A DNA stretch of 64,000 nt, taken from the NCBI GenBank assembly GCA_963727035.1, contig CAVSEY010000011.1, positions 1-64,000 on the forward strand. The letters are read 5' to 3'. Of the stretch, positions 17,173 to 26,913 are shown in pieces (the first letter of the stretch is position 1; each line of letters begins with the position of its first letter). This DNA is from Rhodoblastus sp963727035. GTDB taxonomy: Bacteria > Pseudomonadota > Alphaproteobacteria > Rhizobiales > Beijerinckiaceae. Under the pieces are notes generated by a model. It worked only from the letters and a program-made list of their open reading frames with translations. It was not told where the DNA came from and did not search any database. Both the position numbers and the translations under genes were made by a program.

Positions 17173-17237
17173 GCCGGTCTTGGAAAAGTCCGGGGCCGGC
17201 GGCGGCGCTTTGACCACCGGACTTTTCCAAGACCGGC
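17173..17237. repeat. perfect 21-bp inverted repeat after the cinA-like gene
   Basis: Arms at 17173-17193 and 17217-17237 are exact reverse complements (centre of each arm: cttggaaaag / cttttccaag) around a 23-nt GC-rich loop. There is no T-run on either side, so it is not a standard intrinsic terminator. It could still end or stabilise the transcript, or be a remnant of a mobile element end. Confidence 0.85.
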
Positions 17238-17269
17238 AACGCGCTTGCCGAATTAGGTTCGCGGCTGAG

Positions 17270-17600
17270 GCGCTCGGGGGGGCTCTGTCGCGGGGCTGCG
17301 GTGGGGCTGCGGGGAGCGGGAGGGGGCGGAGCGGGGCGGGGGGCGGAGCGGGAGGGGGCGGGGAGGGAGGCTACGACGACGCTACGCGCACGTGCGGGGC
17401 CGCGGCGGCGCGCGCCATACGACGGGCGGGGCGGAGGAGATGGCGCGGCGCGCGCACCGGGCGCGCGGCAGGGGAGACGGCGCGCGCCGACGGCGCCGCG
17501 AGGCCGAGGCGGGGCGAGAGGCGACACGTCCGGCCCGCCCGCACGCCCGGCGAGCGCGCGTGGCGGACGCCCTCGCCGAGCCCCGCCTGTCGGAGGCCAG
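17270..17600 (+). other. G-rich low-complexity tract, potential G-quadruplex region
   Basis: Between about 17276 and 17375 the plus strand carries many GGG to GGGGGG runs, including a repeated gcgggagggggcgg block. The next 220 bp are almost only G and C with CGCG steps. Translations are Arg/Gly/Ala strings with no family. Homology resumes at about 17635 with an IS1380 remnant. Composition differs strongly from both neighbours, so it may be a low-quality assembled stretch or a degenerate IS section. Confidence 0.6.
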
Positions 17601-17631
17601 CCGGCCCCGGCGCGGGCCGCGACTTCCTATG

Positions 17632-18022
17632 GACGACGAGGATAGCTGGTCGCGCCGGCGCCGGGTGATCGGCAAGGCGGAATGGACGCGCGGCGAAGCC
17701 AATCCGCGCTCATCGTCACCTCGTGAACCGGACGCCTGGCGCGCCCGCGCGCTCTATGAAGACCTCTATGGCGCGCGCGGCGAGATGGAGAACCGCAAGG
17801 ACGCGCAAGGCGACCTCGCCGACCGCACTCGACGGCGACGATGCGGCGAACCAGTTGCGCCTGTGCGCGTCGATGGCCTATGTGCGCTTGCGCTTGCGCC
17901 GCATCGGCCTCGCCCACACCCAATCGCCACCGCGACCTGCGCACGATCCGCCTGAAGCCAACGGCGCGCGGTGAAGGTGAGCGCGCGCCGCGTGAAGATC
18001 GCCCGCCTCGGCCTGTCCATCG
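17632..18022 (+). pseudogene. IS1380-family transposase, C-terminal remnant in several frames
   Basis: Segments that fit consecutive parts of the IS1380 (DDE_Tnp_1-like) C-terminus are readable in order but in different frames. These are SWSRRRRVIGKAEWTRGEAN, RARALYEDLYGARGEMENR, then ANQLRLCASMAYVRLRLRRI with GLAHTQ, then TIRLKP, and VKVSARRVKIA. At least four frame changes and missing codons separate them. No upstream half is present. This is a clearly dead fragment of about 130 codons. Confidence 0.78.
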
Positions 18023-18206
18023 GCACGACTGGCGGCCGCGGGACGTGCTACGGCGCAGACGAACGGCGCGTGGCTGAACTGCGGCATCGCCTGAAACCAC
18101 CGGAGAACCACGAAACCAACCAAATCGACAAGCTGCGCGTTCTGCGCCACAGACTGTGTCGCGGATGCAACGGCAAAGGTGAAAAAAGGAGAGTGGGAGA
18201 AATGTA

Positions 18207-18233
18207 GACCATCGGCCCTTAGGCCCGATGGTC
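18207..18233 (-). terminator. hairpin directly after the PAS_5 gene
   Basis: gaccatcgg and ccgatggtc form a 9-bp stem around cccttaggc, abutting the stop codon of the minus-strand gene at 18234. No clear T-run follows. A related hairpin occurs at 20157-20187. Confidence 0.55.
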
Positions 18234-18803
18234 TCACTTGCGTTTGAGCCCGTCGTAAACGACGAGCATCGGTTTTCCGCCTTGCAGCGAGGTTTTCGTT
18301 CCGAAGCGACGTTTCGGCAATTCGAGTTCCGTGTGCAGGATGCGCGTGGACGTCACCTGCAATGGGCCGAGCGGCGCCTTGATCCAGCGCGCTTCGTCGA
18401 TCTGAACGATAGATCCGAGAATATTGACGTTCCTGCGGAACGGCAGCAGCAAGACCTCGAAATGGATCGCCCTTTCATTGTCTGAAATGGCGGCGGCGCC
18501 GATCAGCATCGGAAGCTTGAGCGCTGAAACGGTCTGGATCGTATTCCGGACGTCGTCACGGTCCCACTCATTCCAGAGGTCGAAAAAACTCGTTCCGAAC
18601 CGGTCGAACGAACAGATGCGGTTCATCATCGCGCCGGAAAAATCGATGGTGAGCGTTTCCAGCGTCACGCCCTCGAGAATGAAGACATTCGGCAATATGT
18701 CGCCCATGCCCGCGTATTCCATGTTCCTGACGCTGGGAATCGTCAGTGATGAACGCACGCCCAGCCAATATTGGTAGAGCGCCATCGTAAGACGATGTTT
18801 CAT
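18234..18803 (-). CDS. PAS_5 (DUF1488-type alphaproteobacterial PAS) domain protein
   Basis: This 189-residue protein has no output domain. YQYWLGVRSSLTIPSVRNME opens the PAS_5 fold, followed by MGDILPNVFILEGV, FSGAMMNRICSFDRFGTSFF and LLLPFRRNVNILGSIVQID. Such stand-alone PAS proteins are common in Hyphomicrobiales and have no assigned function. I chose ATG 18803 (MKHRLTMALYQYW) because GGGGAC lies just upstream and homology starts there; the open frame continues to 18920. It lies in a decayed zone but has an intact frame. Confidence 0.75.
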   Translation of the reverse strand: MKHRLTMALYQYWLGVRSSLTIPSVRNMEYAGMGDILPNVFILEGVTLETLTIDFSGAMMNRICSFDRFGTSFFDLWNEWDRDDVRNTIQTVSALKLPMLIGAAAISDNERAIHFEVLLLPFRRNVNILGSIVQIDEARWIKAPLGPLQVTSTRILHTELELPKRRFGTKTSLQGGKPMLVVYDGLKRK

Positions 18804-18934
18804 TGTCGTCCCCTTTTGACCAAATCCGCCCCCCAGATGCACGGTTTTGGGCGTCCCCGAATGCTTTCCGGGGCGCGGAGCTGAATGGTGCGCCTGATGT
18901 GAAAATGTTAACTTCCGCAATGTCAGTGCGTTAA

Positions 18935-19112
18935 GAATGCGGATAGATAGGTAAATAAAATATTAAAAATATGTATAAAATCGTAATTCACTCAATATTG
19001 AGGCGATTGGATACAGTTAAACTGTGTCACGAAAGGCTTTTTATTACAGCTGTGTAAATCCAGGCGAGTTGCGAGATTTTGTTAATAAAATTTTGGAATC
19101 AAAATTTCGTGC
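18935..19112. other. AT-rich segment upstream of the PAS_5 gene
   Basis: This AT-rich patch stands out in an otherwise GC-rich window. It includes a palindrome aaattttg-gaat-caaaattt at 19088-19107 and several TATAAA/TTAATA-like boxes. It may hold the PAS_5 promoter; no open frame is credible. The whole stretch 18804-19428 contains no recognisable gene. Confidence 0.6.
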
Positions 19113-19185
19113 GCGACAGGCGGTTGGGGCGTAGGGGTTGTCCCATGGCGACGGATCGGGGCCGGTCGGCAATGCCGTCGAGGTG

Positions 19186-19227
19186 CCATGACGCGAGGGC
19201 CATGATGCGAGGGCCATGATGCGAGGG
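19186..19227. repeat. 14-bp tandem repeat, three copies
   Basis: ccatgacgcgaggg (19186-19199) is followed by two exact copies of ccatgatgcgaggg (19200-19213, 19214-19227). Only one base differs among the three units. Confidence 0.9.
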
Positions 19228-19428
19228 CTTGGGCTCTCCGCGCGCGTCACATTTTCAGCGGGCCCAAGAGGCGATTGCGGTTCGGTCGAATGGCGATCGA
19301 GGCCTGTCGCTTGCTTTCGGCGCGTTTTGCCGAAAAGCCGGCGTCCGCTTTTTCGCAGGCCGCCTGGTCGTCAAAATCGAACACTCGGCGCTCTCGCGAG
19401 ATGGAAGCGTTCAGTTCGAAGCGGAGCT

Positions 19429-20086
19429 TTACGCCCGTCTTTGGCTGTCCCAAGTCGATACACAACTGTCAGTGCGAATCGCCGCGCAAACAGCCGCAAT
19501 ATCTTGTCGAGCCTGCCGTTGCGGCGACGAGCCAACCCGCTCATTCGCGATCACCCTGTTCGCCTTTCCTTGGCGAACCGCCTCGAGAACAGGGGCTTCC
19601 CTTGGGATCAGTCCAAGCGAAGGCGCGCGTTCCAATTTTGCGTTCTTATCGTCAACCCTGACGATCGCAGGAAGGGCAGTAAACGCCCCCGCGCAAGACG
19701 AAGCTGATCACCTCGATCATAAGGTCGGGCGAAAAACTTGTCGGAATATAGCCCCGCGCGCCGCATTCGATTGACTGTACGATGTCGGCGGGCTGTTCAG
19801 AATCAGCCAGCACCACGAAATGCGGGCGCCCGGCCAAGGACTCCCGAAGATGACCCAGACGCGCAATTTTGTCGCCGACGTGGTCGCCGTGAGCATCGAA
19901 AACGATCAGGGAGCAGGTTGCGGCGTCATCTTGCCGCATCCAGTCCTCCACAGACCGAAAGCAGGCAATGTCGGCGTCCACACCTTCACCAAAATCCGCA
20001 AGCAGGCTATCGCGCATGAGATCGCTGGCGCTGATCAACGCCATCTTCCGCCGCTCAGGTTTTTCCCCCTTGGAATGATCAGGCAT
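19429..20086 (-). pseudogene. NarL/FixJ-type response regulator, broken before the HTH domain
   Basis: The receiver-like part runs from MPDHSKGEKPERRKMALISA through CSLIVFDAHGDHVGDKIARL, HFVVLADSEQPADIVQSIEC and GARGYIPTSFSPDLMIEVIS to GGVYCPSC, ending early at 19652. In the next frame (one extra base near 19665) comes GLIPREAPVLEAVRQGKANR followed by VIANE. This is the start of a LuxR-type HTH, but the recognition helix that should follow is not recognisable. The usual phospho-Asp region reads IVFDAHGD. It is probably non-functional unless both defects are sequence errors. Regulators of this type often control exopolysaccharide genes; that role is inference. Confidence 0.68.
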
Positions 20087-20101
20087 GACGCTACCAACCA
20101 A

Positions 20102-20576
20102 TCTTATCGTGGCGTCAGCCGGCCAAGTTTTGGTTCATCAGGCCGGTCGGCGCGGAGACCATCGGTCCTTTTCGAGGGCCGATGGTATTACGACTGCGTC
20201 CCGTTCAGACGGTCCCGAAACTCTGACGATCGATTTCAACCAGGCGCGCTTTTCCGAGCCCCGCCATGCCCTTATCCCTCTTTGATACAGGCAAATGCGG
20301 ACGCCGAGACCAACTCAAGAACGGCGCCAATCATTTCACCGGACATTGGCGCTTCGCTCAAGCTTCGCGGCGCTTAGAGTCCGGCGCGAGCGACCGGTCG
20401 ACGGTTGAGTCGCTCATGAAGCTACGGCCGTCAGGATCCAGCTAGACAGGTGGCGAAAGAAGCTGGCCATTGGTCACCGCGGGTCGAAATTCAGCGCTGT
20501 CGCTGACGAACCCCCTCCGACTTTCCGCCGGGTTGGTCATTTTGACAGCGGGCAAAAGCCCTTTTTCAGCGTCCTA
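20102..20576. other. gene-free stretch with one hairpin
   Basis: No frame here has family similarity. A hairpin at 20157-20187 (gaccatcgg...ccgatggt) resembles the one after the PAS_5 gene. The rest shows no promoter, RNA gene or repeat that I can support. Confidence 0.5.
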
Positions 20577-21314
<738 letters not shown>

Positions 21315-21362
21315 GCGGGGGTCCGGTCGGAGAAGAAATTCGGCAGGCGAAATGATTAGACA

Positions 21363-22223
21363 ATGAGCGCGCATTTGGAAATCTCGTCCGGCCCGTGTTC
21401 CGCCCGCATCGCCCGGCGCGGCGCCGAACTGAAGAGCTGGCGGGTCGGCGGGAACGAGTTGATCTGGCCCGGCGACGAGAATTTTTGGGCGGAATCGGCC
21501 CCGATCCTGTTTCCCGTCGTCGGCTGGACGCGCAACGGCGTTTTGGCGGGCGGCAAGCGTTACCCGCTCGGCCTGCACGGCTTTGCGCGCGGCGAAGAAT
21601 TTTCGTTGGTCTCACAGACGGAAAACCGCGTCCTCTTGCGGCTGCGCGCCAATGAGCGGACGCAGTCGCTCTATCCCTTCGATTTCCGCCTTGATGTAGA
21701 ATATGTAATTAATAACAATGAATTGTCGTTACTTGTTTATGTCATGAATGAAGGCGATGGGGCGATGCCCTTCGCCTGCGGCTTTCATCCCGGCTTCAAC
21801 TGGCCGCTGCCGGGGGCGAGCGGCGGCCATGTCGTGCGCTTCGACGCCGAGGAGCGCGCCGAGGTTCCGGTGATCGCGCCGGGCGGGCTGTTTTCGGCGC
21901 GGCGCCGGACCGTTCCGCTGCGCGGGCGGGAGCTGGTTCTGACGCCGGAACTGTTCGAGGAAGCGCTGTGTTTTCTCGACGCGCGAAGCGCGGGGGTGGA
22001 ATTCGCGGCGCAAGGAGGCCCGAGCCTGCGCATGGAGCTGGACAATTTTCCCCATATCGCGCTGTGGTCCCGCCCCCACGCGCCCTTCCTCTGTCTGGAG
22101 GCCTGGACCGGCCACGGCGACCCGGAGGATTTCGACGGCGACATTTTCGCCAAGCCTTCGATGCGGGTTCTGGCGCCGGGCGAGGGGGCCCGCTCCGCCG
22201 CAAGATTTCTCTGGCGGCCGTAG
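21363..22223 (+). CDS. aldose 1-epimerase family protein (LacX-like)
   Basis: This 286-residue galactose-mutarotase-fold protein contains ARRGAELKSWRVGGNELIWP, PILFPVVGWTRNGV and YPLGLHGFARGEEFSLVSQ, which holds a conserved His, plus CGFHPGFNWPLP with the second His. FPHIALWSRPHAPFLCLEAW and TGHGDPEDF are the typical ending of the COG2017 group. It interconverts hexose anomers or acts on a hexose-6-phosphate; the substrate is uncertain. It is divergent from the GlnQ-like gene with 48 bp between starts, so their promoters overlap. Confidence 0.87.
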   Translation: MSAHLEISSGPCSARIARRGAELKSWRVGGNELIWPGDENFWAESAPILFPVVGWTRNGVLAGGKRYPLGLHGFARGEEFSLVSQTENRVLLRLRANERTQSLYPFDFRLDVEYVINNNELSLLVYVMNEGDGAMPFACGFHPGFNWPLPGASGGHVVRFDAEERAEVPVIAPGGLFSARRRTVPLRGRELVLTPELFEEALCFLDARSAGVEFAAQGGPSLRMELDNFPHIALWSRPHAPFLCLEAWTGHGDPEDFDGDIFAKPSMRVLAPGEGARSAARFLWRP

Positions 22224-22461
22224 ACGGGCGCCACCGTGCGATCGACGGCAGTACTGCTTTTCTTTTGGCCAAGCGATTGGGTCGCCCGCGCCGGGGAAAT
22301 GACTTCAGAACCGGGGCGGCGGCATGGCGGAGTTCATTGTCGGCGGCCCCGCCTCAGCTACACCACCGCCGGGGAGACGATCGGCGCCAGCCTTGGCAAA
22401 TGCGAAGTCTATCCAGACATTGATCAGCCAATCGCGCCCCAGTTTTATTGCGAAGTGATGT

Positions 22462-22957
22462 TCAGTCGCATTGGCTGACGGATTGGGGCGCGCATTTGCG
22501 CCCGTCGGTCCAGATTGCGCCGCCGAGTCTCGCGCCGATGAACCATGTGTCAGAGCCAATTTGCGCGCCGCGAAAGTCGGCGCCGCTCAGATCCGCGCGA
22601 GTGAAATTGACGCCTTTGAGCTGAGCGCCGGAGAAATTCGCGCCTGCCGCCCTGACGGCATACAATGTCGCGTGGGCCAGATTTGCCTTGGAAAAATCAG
22701 CCCCCGCGATATTGGCGACGTGGAGGTTCAGCCGCTCTAGAGTTCGCGCCCCGCAGCATGGCGCCACGGAGATCTACGGATTCGTAATTGGAATCCGAGA
22801 GATCCTTGCCGTTCAAATTCCGGTTGCGAAGATCGCCCCATTGACACCAATCCGCCGGCGTCATTTCGCAGCGGGTCTTGAAATGGGCGGGTTCCTGGGC
22901 AAACGCAGGCGCGCTGGCGCAGATGGCGAGAACGCATGGAATCAAATGACGCAGCAT
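22462..22957 (-). pseudogene. secreted pentapeptide-repeat protein, frameshifted
   Basis: The signal peptide MLRHLIPCVLAICASAPAFA precedes QEPAHFKTRCEM. Repeats start as NLNGKDLSDSNYESVDLRGA. At about 22735-22745 one extra base throws the frame. In the other frame the repeats continue as NLHVANIAGADFSKANLAHA ... GANFSGAQLKGVNFTRADLS ... GADFRGAQIG, ending CAPQSVSQCD at 22462. The repaired protein would have 164 residues and a right-handed quadrilateral beta-helix, exported to the periplasm. Four cysteines, two of them near the end, could form disulfides. Function unknown. Confidence 0.82.
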
Positions 22958-23694
22958 CGTCTGCTTTGCTCCTCACTTTTGGGCGGCCGGATGCGCCGGT
23001 CCCGTCTTTGCGTCTATGCAATGATCGCCGGCCTAACCGGGCAAACAACGGCGTTTCCTCGACCACAGCGTCATCACGTTTCGGGCGCCGTGCAGCCGGA
23101 CCTTCAGGGGGTCAAGCAGCGCCGCCGAGCGCTGCGCAATTCGGTTCCGGTTGGGTCGGCGCCGTCGAGAATGGAAAAGCTGGGTTCCGCGCGGGGCGGA
23201 TCGCATTGCCAGAACTCGTCGATTGGACATGCTCCCCTTGTATATCCAACGGAACGATTGAGTTTGTCTTTGATATTTGTCAACCCGCGAGGGATTAGCT
23301 TCGATATTTGACGCAGGGGTTAAGCCTTCCAACCTCGCCTGACCAGTTACCGCGAGGTGTTCTGGTAAGGGGACGAACACCGAAGTCGAGCGGACAGTCG
23401 CATATGAATTGGCGCGATTGCTGACGCGTGTTGCAGAAAAACGCCATTTTGATATACATTCATATATTATGATTTAAGAATATCAAAAAAGACAAGAAGC
23501 CGGTCGGGGCGTTACTCGCGCTGCGTTGATCCTCCAAAGGAGGGTGCTTGATGCAGAGATGGCGATATTTCTGAGAAGCCTGGCGAAAAACGCCTCGCCC
23601 TTGGCGATTTTCTGGCCTGGGGCAGGTTTCTTGCTCGGCGGTCGCTCGCTGCGCGCCCGATGAGGCGCCGCGTGGCCGCGCCGCGCTGGTCAGC
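22958..23694. other. gene-free stretch with one recurrent motif
   Basis: No frame in this 740 bp shows a family. At 23416-23435 lies GATTGCTGACGCGTGTTGCA, also found upstream of the porin copies, followed by an AT-rich patch (23447-23490). Composition and context suggest decayed accessory DNA. Confidence 0.5.
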
Positions 23695-23830
23695 GTGAGC
23701 GCAAATCGTCGAGGCCGGCGCGGCCTGCTCGGCGTCCAACTCGTGATCGCCGACGCCCATGAAGGCGTCAAGGCCGCCGTCACTAAGCTGATGAACGCTG
23801 GCTGGCAGCGCTGCCGCGCTGGGCGCGCGC
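23695..23830 (+). pseudogene. IS256-family transposase remnant
   Basis: About 36 codons read RRGLLGVQLVIADAHEGVKA followed by AVTKLMNAGWQRCR. This is the region of mutator-type (IS256) transposases that holds the second catalytic Asp (ADAHEG). It breaks off where VHFMRN would follow. No other part of the transposase or its terminal repeats is found nearby. Confidence 0.75.
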
Positions 23831-23939
23831 CGACTAAGACGGGTCGAATCCCGAATTCAATTCGCCATTCCCGTTCGATCGGGGGTTAACAAAAAGCCCG
23901 GGCTCTGCGACAAGCGGAGGACATTTATGGGGAAAGCAC

Positions 23940-24845
23940 ATGACCCAGACGATCGTGAAACCTTCCGCCAAAAAGGCGCTGCTGATCGACGGCAAGGCGG
24001 CCTCGGCGGCGGTGCTGGAGCGCGTGGCGCGCGAGGCGCAGGGATTGAAGGTCAAGCCGGGCCTTGCCGTCGTGCTGGTGGGCGAGGACGCGGCGAGCCA
24101 GGTCTATGTCAAATCCAAGGGCAAGGCGGCCCATTCCTGCGGCTTCCATTCGCTGCAGCACGACCTGCCGGCGACGACCTCCGAAGCCGAACTGATCCGT
24201 CTCGTTCAGACGCTCAACGCCGATCCGGCCATTCACGGCATTCTCGTGCAATTGCCGCTGCCGGCCGGGATCGATTCGACCAAAGTGCTGGAGACGATCG
24301 CGCCGGAAAAGGACGTGGACGGCTTTCATCCGGTCAATGTCGGCCTGCTGGCGACCGGGATGATCGCGCGGGCGCTGGTTCCCTGCACCCCGGCCGGGGC
24401 CATGCTGCTGATCGAGGAGGCGGCGAAGGCGCTTCAGCGCGACATTTCCGGCGCCGAGGCGGTGATCGTCGGGCGCTCCAACATCGTCGGCAAGCCGATG
24501 GCGCAATTGCTGCTGTCGAAGAACGCCACCGTCACCATCGCCCATTCGCGCACCCGCGACCTGCCCTCGGTCGCGCGGAGGGCCGACATTCTGGTCGCGG
24601 CGGTCGGACGGCCCGAAATGATCCGCGGCGACTGGATCAAGCCGGGGGCGATGGTGATCGATGTCGGCATCAATCGCGTGCCGGGCGCCGAGCCCGGCAA
24701 GACGCGGCTGGTCGGCGACGTGGCGCTCGACGAGGCGCTCGATGTCGCGGGCGCCGTCACCCCCGTTCCGGGCGGCGTCGGGCCGATGACCATCGCCATG
24801 CTGATGGCCAACACCCTTCGCGCGGCGAAACTGGCCGGGGCGTAA
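23940..24845 (+). CDS. folD: bifunctional methylenetetrahydrofolate dehydrogenase/methenyltetrahydrofolate cyclohydrolase
   Basis: FolD interconverts 5,10-methylene- and 10-formyl-tetrahydrofolate with NADP+. This 301-residue protein shows VGEDAASQVYVKSKGKAAHS, which holds the catalytic Tyr and Lys (YVxxK). HGILVQLPLPAGIDSTKVLE and EKDVDGFHPVNVG follow, then the NADP-binding GRSNIVGKPMAQLLL. The end is TPVPGGVGPMTIAMLMANTL. ATG 23940 was chosen by family length; a GGAGG-like AAGCGGAGGAC is 20-30 bp upstream and GGGGAAAGCAC lies just before it. In one-carbon-using alphaproteobacteria this enzyme also serves C1 assimilation. Confidence 0.96.
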   Translation: MTQTIVKPSAKKALLIDGKAASAAVLERVAREAQGLKVKPGLAVVLVGEDAASQVYVKSKGKAAHSCGFHSLQHDLPATTSEAELIRLVQTLNADPAIHGILVQLPLPAGIDSTKVLETIAPEKDVDGFHPVNVGLLATGMIARALVPCTPAGAMLLIEEAAKALQRDISGAEAVIVGRSNIVGKPMAQLLLSKNATVTIAHSRTRDLPSVARRADILVAAVGRPEMIRGDWIKPGAMVIDVGINRVPGAEPGKTRLVGDVALDEALDVAGAVTPVPGGVGPMTIAMLMANTLRAAKLAGA

Positions 24846-24864
24846 ATTCTTTCCCCTTCGCCCC

Positions 24865-25022
24865 AGGCAGGATTTCCGAAAAGCAGCCGCCGGCTTTTCC
24901 GACAAAAATCCTGCTAAATCAAAAAACCCCAAGCAGCAATTCGTTGGCGCGCCGACGAATTGCTGCTTAGGGTTAAGGTGACCTTGGCGCGCGATGCGCT
25001 AAAATCGCGCCGACGAATTGCC
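24865..25022. repeat. dispersed two-hairpin intergenic element, copy A
   Basis: First part: gatttccgaaaagc...ggcttttccgac forms an imperfect stem. A spacer aaatcctgctaaatca follows. Second part: aagcagcaattcg - ttggcgcgccga - cgaattgctgctt, a 13-14 bp stem around a GGCGCGCC core. A clearly related element lies at 43090-43190. The fragment cgcgccgacgaattg is repeated at 25006-25020. Both copies sit just upstream of a gene. Confidence 0.7.
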
Positions 25023-25040
25023 TGTCCGTGGGAGGAAATG

Positions 25041-26678
25041 ATGGGGAATGCTTATCTGGCCGGCCTCGACCGCAATCGCGCCAATTACGCGCCGCTGACC
25101 CCAATCGGCTTTCTCCTGCGCTCGGCCTATGTCTATCCGAACAAGCTCTCCATCGTTTACAACGATTTGCGCTACACCTGGGCGCAGACGGCCGAGCGCT
25201 GCCGTCGGCTGGCTTCCGCCCTAAAAAAGCGCGGCGTCGGCAAGAACGACACCGTGGCGGTCATGCTGCCGAATGTCCCGGCCATGTTCGATGTCCATTT
25301 CGGCGTCCCCATGGCCGACGCGGTGCTGAACACGCTCAACACCCGGCTCGACGCCGAGGCCATCGCCTTCATGCTCGATCACGCCGAGGCGAAAGTCCTG
25401 TTCATCGACCGCGAATATTCCAAGGTCATCGCCAAGGCGCTCGAATTGATGAAGGGCGCAAAGCCGCTGCTGATCGACGTGGACGACCCGAGCTACACAG
25501 GCGGGAGCTTTCTGGGCGAAATCGAATATGAGGCCTTTCTGGCCGAGGGCGATCCGGCTTTCGAGCCCGCGCCGCTCGAAGACGAATGGGACGCCATTTC
25601 GCTCAACTATACTTCGGGCACGACCGGCAATCCCAAGGGCGTCGTCTATCACCATCGCGGCGCCCATCTGAACGCCGTCAACAATATCCTGAGCTGGGGC
25701 ATGCCGCCCCATTCGGTCTTTCTCTGGACCCTGCCGATGTTCCATTGCAACGGCTGGTGCTTCCCCTGGACCATGGCGGCCAACGCCGGCGTCAATGTCT
25801 GCCTGCGCCGCGTCGAGGCCAAGGCGATCTTCGCCCTGATCCGCGAGCACCGGGTCACCCATTATTGCGGCGCGCCGATCGTCCATTCCTTGCTGATCAA
25901 CGCCGATCCGGCCGATCAGGCCCTGCTCGACCACAGGGTGGACGCCCTCGTCGCGGGCGCGGCGCCGCCGATCGCGATCATCGAGGGCATGGAAAGGATC
26001 GGCGTCTCCATCACCCATGTCTATGGCCTGACCGAGACCTATGGCCCGGCGTCCGTCTGCGCCAAACAGACGGAATGGGACCGCGAGCCGCTGGAGCAAC
26101 GGGCCGAACTCAACGGCCGCCAGGGCGTGCGCTCGCTGCTGCTGGACGGGATCGACGTGTTCGACATGCAGCATTTCGAGCCCGTTCCCCACGACGGCCA
26201 GACCATGGGCGAAATCGTGTTCCGCGGCAATATCGTGATGAAGGGCTATCTCAGGAACGAGCGGGCGACGCAGGAAGCCTTCGCGGGCGGCTGGTACCGC
26301 AGCGGCGACCTCGCCGTGATCCAGCCCGACGGCTATATCAAGATCAAGGACCGCTCCAAGGACGTCATCATCTCCGGCGGCGAGAACATTTCCTCGCTCG
26401 AGGTCGAGGACGTGCTCTACAAGCACAAGGACGTGCTGGCGGCGGCGGTGGTCGCGACGCCCGACGAGAAATGGGGCGAGGTACCCTGCGCCTTCGTCGA
26501 ATTGCGCGAGGGCGCCAATCCGACCCAGGAAGCATTGCTGGAACATTGCCGCGCCCATCTGGCCCGCTTCAAGGTTCCGAAAATCTTCATCTTCGGGCCG
26601 CTGCCCAAGACCTCGACCGGCAAGATCCAGAAATTCCTGCTGCGCGAAAAGGCGCGCTCGACGGACGCGATCGGCTGA
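25041..26678 (+). CDS. AMP-forming acyl-CoA synthetase (medium/long-chain fatty-acid ligase family)
   Basis: This 545-residue ANL-superfamily enzyme joins a carboxylic acid to CoA via an acyl-AMP. The P-loop-like motif is LNYTSGTTGNPKGVVYHHRG. ITHVYGLTETYGPASV is the A5 motif, GWYRSGDLAVIQPDGYIKIK the A7/A8 hinge with its Asp, and LPKTSTGKIQKFLLREKAR the A10 catalytic-Lys motif. WTLPMFHCNGWCFPWTMAA is typical of AlkK-like acyl ligases. Two ATGs (25038, 25041) follow GGGAGGAA; the second has the better spacing. The acyl chain preference is unknown. No beta-oxidation gene is adjacent. Confidence 0.92.
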   Translation: MGNAYLAGLDRNRANYAPLTPIGFLLRSAYVYPNKLSIVYNDLRYTWAQTAERCRRLASALKKRGVGKNDTVAVMLPNVPAMFDVHFGVPMADAVLNTLNTRLDAEAIAFMLDHAEAKVLFIDREYSKVIAKALELMKGAKPLLIDVDDPSYTGGSFLGEIEYEAFLAEGDPAFEPAPLEDEWDAISLNYTSGTTGNPKGVVYHHRGAHLNAVNNILSWGMPPHSVFLWTLPMFHCNGWCFPWTMAANAGVNVCLRRVEAKAIFALIREHRVTHYCGAPIVHSLLINADPADQALLDHRVDALVAGAAPPIAIIEGMERIGVSITHVYGLTETYGPASVCAKQTEWDREPLEQRAELNGRQGVRSLLLDGIDVFDMQHFEPVPHDGQTMGEIVFRGNIVMKGYLRNERATQEAFAGGWYRSGDLAVIQPDGYIKIKDRSKDVIISGGENISSLEVEDVLYKHKDVLAAAVVATPDEKWGEVPCAFVELREGANPTQEALLEHCRAHLARFKVPKIFIFGPLPKTSTGKIQKFLLREKARSTDAIG

Positions 26679-26761
26679 AGTTGAACCCGCATTTAATCAT
26701 CATTGGTCGTGGGCATGGCGTTTTTGCGGGGCGCCGCTATGATCGGTCAAGGAATTGTCAT

Positions 26762-26792
26762 CGGAATTTCGAATGGGTCATTCGGAATTCCG
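26762..26792 (+). terminator. hairpin downstream of the acyl-CoA synthetase
   Basis: cggaatttcgaatg and cattcggaattccg pair at 13 of 14 positions around ggt, followed by tttccgc. It is plausible as an intrinsic terminator with a short T-run. Confidence 0.45.
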
Positions 26793-26913
26793 TTTCCGCT
26801 GGCGCGGAAATCCGCTCGCGGCCCATAGGGTTGTCGCGCCAGGGCGTTTTTGCGGATTGCGAAGCAATCTTGCGGGAGCCATATCAAACTGCGGGCGGCG
26901 CGGAGGCTCCTTC

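Noticed and set aside
19186..19227. Possible CRISPR-like array
   Set aside because: The units are directly adjacent 14-mers without spacers, and no cas genes are present.
22958..23694. Possible degraded porin or other gene in the gap before the IS256 remnant
   Set aside because: I could not find a convincing domain in any frame; left as gene-free.
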